Shown here one piece after another: positions 6,144-8,298 of a stretch of 8,298 bases of DNA. Location: assembly GCA_003519585.1 (NCBI GenBank), contig DOWL01000212.1, positions 1-8,298 on the forward strand. The letters run 5' to 3'. This DNA comes from Nocardioides sp. (GTDB lineage Bacteria > Actinomycetota > Actinomycetes > Propionibacteriales > Nocardioidaceae). Each line of letters starts with the position of its first letter. Within the stretch, counting starts at the first letter, position 1. Under the pieces are notes generated by a model, which was not told the DNA's origin, ran no database searches, and worked only from the letters and a program-made list of their open reading frames with translations. Made by a program: the position numbers and the translations under genes.

Positions 6144-6320
6144 ACCCAGTATCGCCTTTTCGAGGAACATACGTGGAACTAGGACGTCCACTTATGTCTT
6201 CTCGTGTCCGGAACTGTCATTGCCCATTCTGCGGGCTGACCAGGCACTTTAGGTGGAAACTGGCACAGAAGCGACTACCTGTGATAGCCCCCTCTGGATA
6301 AGTTCAAACCCAGTATCGCC
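6144..6320. repeat. Pair of 13-bp direct repeats upstream of the integrase
   Basis: The sequence acccagtatcgcc occurs exactly at 6144-6156 and 6308-6320, 164 bp apart, and I found it nowhere else in the window. The proximal copy overlaps the integrase ribosome binding site (6141-6146). The positions suit arm-type integrase or excisionase binding sites, or a regulator of the integrase gene. The surrounding ~250 bp (6135-6381) holds no credible gene. Confidence 0.55.
6161..6204. repeat. Imperfect inverted repeat upstream of the integrase
   Basis: The arms cgaggaacatacgtgg (6161-6176) and ccacttatgtcttctcg (6188-6204) are inverted copies with a few mismatches and one unpaired base. The loop is 11 bp and its right half contributes to the palindrome ggacgtcc (6182-6189). 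This kind of symmetry is seen at tyrosine-recombinase crossover cores, but also at operators. Confidence 0.45.
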
Positions 6321-6381
6321 CACCAGAGACACGTGAATCACGGCAACGAGCACTGTCGCAGGCTCGTGCGGGCGTTCGGCG

Positions 6382-6633
6382 TCAGTGAGGTTGAAGCAGA
6401 CCGAACTCGACACCTAGCTGCTGAAACTCCTGCTGCTTGACATCAGCGTCATGGCGAAGTGCCGACCGCTTCTCGAGCGCCTCCGACGTGACCCACTCGG
6501 GGGCCGGTGGCAGCTCGTCGCTGTCCGACCACCACGCCACGAAGTACTTCTTGATGTGCTCGCGGTAGGCGTCCTCGGCTTCGTGCCAAGCCCGATGCGC
6601 AGCGATGAAGCGTTGTCGATCTGCCTCGTCCAT
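6382..6633 (-). CDS. Small charged protein of unknown function
   Basis: The 83-residue protein is highly charged and helical, with aromatic residues in the middle (KKYFVAWWSDSDELPPAPEW). It is flanked by an N-terminal helix (RQRFIAAHRAWHEAEDAYRE) and a C-terminal one (ALEKRSALRHDADVKQQEFQ). Codon use matches the neighbouring genes. ATG 6633 is chosen; GTG 6642 in frame would add three residues. I recognise no family. It sits between the 487-residue gene (125 bp upstream) and the integrase on the same strand, so it may share a transcript with either. Its size would allow an excisionase or small regulator role, but it shows no clear helix-turn-helix, so I do not assign one. Confidence 0.65.
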   Translation of the reverse strand: MDEADRQRFIAAHRAWHEAEDAYREHIKKYFVAWWSDSDELPPAPEWVTSEALEKRSALRHDADVKQQEFQQLGVEFGLLQPH

Positions 6634-6758
6634 GGCTCTCACGGTGTCAGGAGCACCACCGTTTGACTAGGACGCGATCTGGGTTGTCCTCACTTCGCTG
6701 TGCACCAGACCGCCAAGCGGCCTGCTGTTGAGAGTCGGCCTGGACGCGAGTTGGAGGC

Positions 6759-8222
6759 CTACGACGAGCCCGCCGGCGCCGGCGGTGGCCGGCGGGAGTT
6801 GGCGACCGCGACGTAGCCCACTGCCTCGCCGGCGAAGGTTGAGGGATCGGTCAGCTTCATCGAGGCCGTCCAGAGCCCGTCGTACACGCCGGAGAAGAGC
6901 AGCTCGCCCGGGTGGCCGACGGCGGCGTACTCGATGCTCGCGCCGCTGAGCACGCAGCGCTTGTCTGGGCCGAGTTTGAGGTCCAGCACCTGATCCACCC
7001 CGGCGGACAGCACCCGCGCATAGACGATGACCCGCTGCTCGTTGCCGCGCAGCCATTCGCCGCGCATCGCTCCGAACAGGGGTGCGGGAGCACCCTCGGG
7101 TGCGGTCAACACTCCGGTGAGGAAGCTTTCGATCTCTGTCACCAGCGCGGCGAGCTCTTCAGCGGCGCTCTCCTTGGTGGCGAGGTCACCCTCTAGGTCG
7201 ACCAGGGCCGCGGCCAGGTCAGCCATCTCCTTGGTCACCGCGTCCCAGGCCGCCTGCCAGCCGGACTTGTCCGAGTCTTTGTCTGAGGGCACCTGCTCGA
7301 TCAGCGCCTTGCGCTGGTCGCGACCCGCCAGGATCTCCTCGTTCTTGCGGGTGACCAGTGTCGCTGCCCGGTCCCGGGCCACGTCCGCCTCAGCGGCGAG
7401 CCGCTGGAGCTTCAGGAGGCGGTCGGCGGTCTTGAGGATCCGGTCGAGCAACGGCGAGTTCGGCGGCACCCACAGCCGGTTGACGAGGATCTCCACCGAC
7501 GGGTCGCTCGACATCTTTCCTCGCAGCGCCCCCGCCAGTCGGAGGTCAACACCCAGATCCGGGTCGGCGATGGCGGTGCCGGAGGCGGTGTACTGATGCG
7601 CGAACAGGCGGGTCAGGGTCGTGAGGGCTGACGGCAGCAGGCTCGCGAGCGCTCCAGCCGCAGGCCCGAAGGTGCGCACTTCGTCGCCGCCCGGAGTCCC
7701 CTCCAGCCCCTTCATGACGTCCGCGAGCGTGTCCTTGTCGTCCGCTTCCGGAACGCCTGCGTCAGTCAGCTTCCGCTCCAGTAAACCCAGGCGAACGTCG
7801 ATCTCGCCGGAGAGCTGCTGGTCCATCACGAACGACGCGTCGGCGACGATCAGCAGTTCGGGGTTGCGCATCGAGTTTGTGGCGTTCACGACCTGGTCGG
7901 CGATGTCGTCGATCGATTGATGCGCAGCCCGGCCGGCGTAGGTCGCCGCGAGCCCGGTCGCATCGCCCTGGGTGGTCAACGCGTCCTTCTCGACCGGTAT
8001 GTCGAGGCTGGCGGGGAGATACGCCTTGACCGCGTCGACCGAACCCTTCGCCACCTTCGCCTGCGCTTCCGCACGTGCGACCCGGTCGTCGAGGCCGAGG
8101 CGCCGCCGTTCGAGTTCGAGCCTTCTCAGCTCGTTTCGCTCCTTGGCCGCGGCGACTGCCGGAGAGTCGGGCGGCGCAGCGGGCGGATCGTCGGCAGCTG
8201 TGGTCTCGGCAGGCTCCGGCAT
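6759..8222 (-). CDS. Unknown 487-residue soluble protein with coiled-coil segments
   Basis: ATG 8222 is preceded by aggggag (8228-8234 on the complement) at 5-base spacing, so I prefer it to the first start at 8288, which would add 22 residues. The protein begins with a proline- and alanine-rich acidic linker (1-22), then a strongly charged coiled-coil-like helix (~25-60: KERNELRRLELERRRLGLDD). A mixed domain follows (~85-255, with LLIVADASFVMDQQLSGEID and DLRLAGALRGK), then long helices with heptad-like leucines (~258-300 and 325-370). The compact C-terminal domain (~385-475: GEWLRGNEQRVIVYARVLSA, YDGLWTASMKLTD) looks beta-rich. It ends in a short proline tail. There is no signal peptide or membrane segment. 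I cannot name a family or function. Its apparent multi-domain, helical build would suit a self-assembling or partner-binding protein, but that is speculation. Confidence 0.82.
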   Translation of the reverse strand: MPEPAETTAADDPPAAPPDSPAVAAAKERNELRRLELERRRLGLDDRVARAEAQAKVAKGSVDAVKAYLPASLDIPVEKDALTTQGDATGLAATYAGRAAHQSIDDIADQVVNATNSMRNPELLIVADASFVMDQQLSGEIDVRLGLLERKLTDAGVPEADDKDTLADVMKGLEGTPGGDEVRTFGPAAGALASLLPSALTTLTRLFAHQYTASGTAIADPDLGVDLRLAGALRGKMSSDPSVEILVNRLWVPPNSPLLDRILKTADRLLKLQRLAAEADVARDRAATLVTRKNEEILAGRDQRKALIEQVPSDKDSDKSGWQAAWDAVTKEMADLAAALVDLEGDLATKESAAEELAALVTEIESFLTGVLTAPEGAPAPLFGAMRGEWLRGNEQRVIVYARVLSAGVDQVLDLKLGPDKRCVLSGASIEYAAVGHPGELLFSGVYDGLWTASMKLTDPSTFAGEAVGYVAVANSRRPPPAPAGSS

Positions 8223-8298
8223 CGTCACTCCCCTGGATGAGTCCGTCGTTCGGAATCCTGCCCGCTTACTACCGATAACGACAGACATGAATCGGGGC

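Noticed and set aside
5043..6182. Long plus-strand open frame (379 codons) opposite the integrase
   Set aside because: It is the antisense shadow of the integrase gene, with no protein-like composition of its own. The minus-strand frame has every catalytic residue of a tyrosine recombinase.
6290..6325. Possible tRNA 3' fragment around gttcaaaccc as an attachment site
   Set aside because: The loop-like ttcaaac is not flanked by complementary 5-bp arms, and no acceptor stem or CCA end can be built.
6708..6722. Hairpin gaccgc-caa-gcggcc as a terminator after the 487-residue gene
   Set aside because: The stem is only 6 bp with one wobble pair and has no T-run on the transcribed side, so it is not convincing.

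Overview
This 8.3 kb window is GC-rich with strong GC bias at third codon positions, GTG starts, apparently leaderless transcripts and 4-bp stop/start overlaps. That fits an actinomycete, but I cannot name the genus from sequence alone. The gene mix (tyrosine integrase, two toxin-antitoxin-like pairs, several broken genes, orphan proteins) suggests an accessory or integrated-element region, not core chromosome.

Layout. (1) At 136-1805 (minus) lies a two-gene operon: an XRE-family HTH fused to an ImmA/IrrE-type zinc peptidase, then a PIN-domain nuclease-like protein, overlapping by GTGA. A perfect 10+3+10 bp palindrome, with a third half-site 17 bp away, sits against the regulator's start and looks like its own operator. 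(2) At 1902-3694 is a decayed stretch. It holds a NERD-domain gene with one frameshift and no C-terminus (minus), a ~110-residue unknown gene with two frameshifts (minus), a ~295-bp non-coding gap with a perfect inverted repeat resembling two facing DnaA boxes, and a ~120-residue unknown gene with one frameshift (plus). All four frameshifts are losses of one base and cluster within about 1.2 kb. (3) At 3711-4947 (plus) is a second two-gene operon: a small HTH protein and a DUF6036/AbiEii-like nucleotidyltransferase, overlapping by GTGA and apparently transcribed leaderlessly from a promoter that contains an imperfect palindrome. (4) At 4971-6134 (minus) is an intact tyrosine recombinase facing the nucleotidyltransferase gene. 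About 250 bp of non-coding DNA upstream of it carries a 13-bp direct repeat and an imperfect inverted repeat, which are candidate recombinase binding or attachment sequences. (5) At 6382-8222 (minus) are two genes I do not recognise: an 83-residue charged protein and a 487-residue soluble protein with coiled-coil segments.

In the two HTH pairs the DNA-binding protein comes first and probably represses its own promoter and neutralises the enzyme encoded second (PIN RNase or nucleotidyltransferase). This is inferred from family and gene order, not shown by the sequence. The integrase would make this a plausible mobile island stabilised by the two pairs, but I could not find both ends of an element in the window.
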